From NCBI GenBank assembly GCA_009917805.1, contig RGES01000043.1:1-9381 (forward strand): 9,381 nt of DNA. The letters are read 5' to 3'. Positions within the stretch are counted from its first letter, which is position 1. Each line of letters starts with the position of its first letter. This DNA is from Verrucomicrobiota bacterium (GTDB lineage Bacteria > Verrucomicrobiota > Verrucomicrobiia > Opitutales > UBA953). Of this stretch, positions 5,588 to 9,381 are shown piece after piece. Position numbers and translations under genes: made by a program. The notes under the pieces are model-generated. The model worked only from the letters and a program-made list of their open reading frames with translations, did not search any database and was not told where the DNA came from.

Positions 5588-6112
5588 ATGTTCCTCGGCT
5601 GGGCCCTCGCGGGCCTGCTTGCCGGACCGGACGAACTCGCCGCCCGCCAGAAGGCCGACGCCTGGACGCACCGTTTCACCGAACAGTACGTCAAAGCCAT
5701 CAGGTCCGGCAACCCGCGCGACCTCGAGACGTTGAAGGCGATGACCGCCAAGCTCGTCGACGAGAAAAGCCCCGACGGCGAAGCCTTCCTCGCCTGGTAC
5801 TCCTTCCAGGGCAACGTGAGCTTCGTGACCATGCTGCTGGCGCTCGCCCTCCAGGAGTGGCTGCTCGCCGGACGCACGCTCGGCAAACGCATCTTCAACC
5901 TACGCACCATCAGCCTACCGGATGCCGCGACCCCGGGTTTCCTCTCCGCGCTCCTGCGTTCCGCCTGGAAGGCCGCCTTCTTCACGTTGCCCAACCCGCT
6001 GTTCATGCTGCTCGGCATCGTGAACTTCCACGTCCCCCTCTTCCGTCGCGACAAGCGTGCGTGGCACGATCTCTGGACGCGCACCCAAGTGGTCGACGAG
6101 AAGACTTCCTGA
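5588..6112 (+). CDS. RDD-family-like integral membrane protein
   Basis: The protein has 174 residues, starting at ATG 5588, five nt after the folD stop. Hydrophobic segments lie at about 1-13 (MFLGWALAGLLAG), 77-95 (VSFVTMLLALALQEWLLAG) and 130-150. The motif GRTLGKRIFNLRTI (95-108), followed by LRSAWKAAFF and the ending LFRRDKRAWHDLWTRTQVVD (151-170), is typical of the second half of RDD domains (G-x-T-x-GK and R-x-x-HD-x-x-x-x-T-x-VV). The first RDD helix normally has an Arg and an Asp; here it is short and lacks the Asp, and is followed by an unusual charged stretch at 14-70. The frame is open upstream into folD, but only as Arg-rich shadow sequence. RDD proteins have varied or unknown roles (some linked to ion transport), so no function is assigned. 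Confidence 0.8.
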   Translation: MFLGWALAGLLAGPDELAARQKADAWTHRFTEQYVKAIRSGNPRDLETLKAMTAKLVDEKSPDGEAFLAWYSFQGNVSFVTMLLALALQEWLLAGRTLGKRIFNLRTISLPDAATPGFLSALLRSAWKAAFFTLPNPLFMLLGIVNFHVPLFRRDKRAWHDLWTRTQVVDEKTS

Positions 6113-6119
6113 AGCCGCC

Positions 6120-6986
6120 ATGCGCCTCCCCCTGCTCTGCCTGCTCCTGACCACCGCGCTCGGCGCAGACGAGCTGGCGCTGCCGCCGCTGACGGACCAA
6201 GCGCCCCAACCGGGCAGACGCGCGTCGGTGACCACGCCCGAGTATGCCGGCACCAAGGTGCACCACCTCATCGCCCTGCCCGACGACTGGACCCCGGACT
6301 GGCAGGCCCGCGGCAAGCGCTGGCCCGTCATCGCCGAATACACCGGCAACTACTTCCCCGCCTCGGGATCGACCGGCGAAATCGAAGGAGCCGCCCTCGG
6401 TTACGGCGTGGCGCGCGGCAAGGCCATCTGGATCGTCCTGCCGTACGTGGCCAAGGATCATCGTAAGAACGAGATCACCTGGTGGGGCGACGTCGACGCC
6501 ACCGTCGGCTACGCCAAGACGAACCTTCCGCGGATCTGCGCGGAGTTCGGCGGCGACCCCAAGAAGGTGGTCCTCTGCGGGTTCTCCCGCGGCGCCATCG
6601 GCGTCTCGTTCCTCGGACTGCACGACGAAGAGGTGGCCAAGCTCTGGTGCGGACTCTGGGCGCACGATCACTTCGACGGCGAAAAGGAATGGAAAGGCTC
6701 CGACTGGGGCGCGCCGTTGGCCAAGTATCGGAGCGAAGCGACCGTGCGTCTGAAAAGACTGGCCGGGCGGCCGCTGCTCGTCAGCGGGGCCCGCGAAGAG
6801 ACGCGGAAGTTCCTCGGCCCCATCGTCACCGAAGGCGTCACCTTCATGACGATCGATATGCTCGCGGTGTTCGGAAAATTCCCGAACGCCTCGGCCAAGA
6901 CGGCTCACACCGACCGCTGGCCCCTCCGCGACTGCGCGGCGACGGACAGCGCGCGGGCATGGTTCGAACGGACGACCGCTAAATGA
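6120..6986 (+). CDS. Secreted alpha/beta hydrolase (esterase-like)
   Basis: The protein has 288 residues from ATG at 6120, selected because MRLPLLCLLLTTALGA is a signal peptide with a probable cut after A16; it begins 7 nt after the preceding stop. The mature part has an alpha/beta hydrolase layout: WPVIAEYTGNYFP (68-80, strand and oxyanion region), AIWIVLPYV, then KKVVLCGFSRGAIGVSF with the nucleophile elbow G154-F-S156-R-G158. A plausible catalytic His is H263 in TAHTDRW, and an acid may be D183 or D186 in AHDHFDG. It should cleave an ester or similar bond in the periplasm or outside the cell; the substrate is unknown. It resembles PHB-depolymerase/feruloyl-esterase-like secreted hydrolases in general form, but I cannot place it in a named subfamily. 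It is the third gene of the folD operon and ends before the shared terminator. Confidence 0.82.
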   Translation: MRLPLLCLLLTTALGADELALPPLTDQAPQPGRRASVTTPEYAGTKVHHLIALPDDWTPDWQARGKRWPVIAEYTGNYFPASGSTGEIEGAALGYGVARGKAIWIVLPYVAKDHRKNEITWWGDVDATVGYAKTNLPRICAEFGGDPKKVVLCGFSRGAIGVSFLGLHDEEVAKLWCGLWAHDHFDGEKEWKGSDWGAPLAKYRSEATVRLKRLAGRPLLVSGAREETRKFLGPIVTEGVTFMTIDMLAVFGKFPNASAKTAHTDRWPLRDCAATDSARAWFERTTAK

Positions 6987-6994
6987 CCGGGCAC

Positions 6995-7024
6995 AAAAAA
7001 GGCCCCGGGGTGAGCCGGGGCCTT
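6995..7024. terminator. Strong convergent terminator between the hydrolase gene and pnp
   Basis: AAGGCCCCGG (6999..7008) pairs perfectly with CCGGGGCCTT (7015..7024) across a 6-nt loop. On the minus strand the stem is followed by TTTTTT (complement of 6995..7000), a canonical intrinsic terminator for pnp, whose stop is at 7046. On the plus strand the same stem lies 12 nt after the hydrolase stop and ends in CCTTGTT, a weaker U-tract, so it probably stops that operon too. Confidence 0.9.
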
Positions 7025-7045
7025 GTTCGGTGAAGTCAGCCGGGA

Positions 7046-9286
<2,241 letters not shown>

Positions 9287-9310
9287 GTGTGTTTTTGCTT
9301 GGTGCGTTGT

Positions 9311-9330
9311 GTCGGGCGGAATTGCCCGAC
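9311..9330 (-). promoter_or_regulatory. Hairpin in the pnp 5' leader
   Basis: GTCGGGC (9311..9317) and GCCCGAC (9324..9330) are perfect inverse copies with a 6-nt loop, 24 nt upstream of the pnp start. No U-tract follows on the minus strand, so it is not a standard terminator. In E. coli, pnp is autoregulated through a processed stem-loop in its leader; a similar role here is possible, but only by analogy. Confidence 0.5.
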
Positions 9331-9363
9331 GGGTTGTTGGTTTGGGTGGGTGAAAAGCGGACG

Positions 9364-9381
9364 TCCCAGCCTAGGCTGGGA
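9364..9381. repeat. 18-nt perfect palindrome at the right edge, upstream of pnp
   Basis: TCCCAGCCTAGGCTGGGA is fully self-complementary and touches the window end, so the full repeat may be longer. On the minus strand CGTCCGC and then TTTT follow, so it might be the terminator or intergenic structure of the gene upstream of pnp. It could also be a site for a dimeric DNA-binding protein. The edge position prevents a firm call. Confidence 0.5.

Overview
The window is GC-rich bacterial DNA, densely packed with genes on both strands and carrying few Shine-Dalgarno sequences. The gene set (a CysJ-like reductase without a flavodoxin domain at its start, a run of small secreted jelly-roll proteins, an RNase-degradosome gene with an A-rich leader) suggests Verrucomicrobiota, possibly Opitutae. 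That placement is inference from protein style and not a marker-gene result.

Layout. (1) 1..389, minus: the N-terminal part of a sulfite-reductase-type FAD/NADPH flavoprotein that runs off the left edge, with a perfect 10-bp hairpin directly in front of its start codon. (2) 450..3812, minus: four consecutive genes holding five domains of the glycoside hydrolase family 16 (GH16) jelly-roll fold. All five appear to lack the catalytic E-x-D-x-x-E motif. They fall into two subtypes: type A in the first gene and the first half of the second, type B in the rest. The second gene is an in-frame A-B fusion that has lost both signal peptides and the last strands of its A domain. (3) 3881..4585, minus: an RsuA/RluB-type rRNA pseudouridine synthase, followed by a likely terminator. 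(4) 4710..6986, plus: a tight three-gene operon of folD, an RDD-type membrane protein and a secreted alpha/beta hydrolase. (5) 7046..9286, minus: pnp (polynucleotide phosphorylase), convergent with the folD operon and sharing a strong hairpin terminator with it; a leader hairpin and an 18-nt palindrome lie upstream of pnp.

How the parts relate. Regions 3, 4 and 5 are housekeeping (ribosome modification, one-carbon metabolism, RNA turnover). The accessory part is region 2: a locally amplified family of exported, probably non-catalytic GH16-fold proteins. Three of the four genes have clear signal peptides and spacings are 5 to 14 nt, so they are probably one operon whose products act in the periplasm or outside the cell, perhaps binding a glycan. 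This cluster, and the degenerate fusion inside it, is the part of the window most likely to be undescribed.
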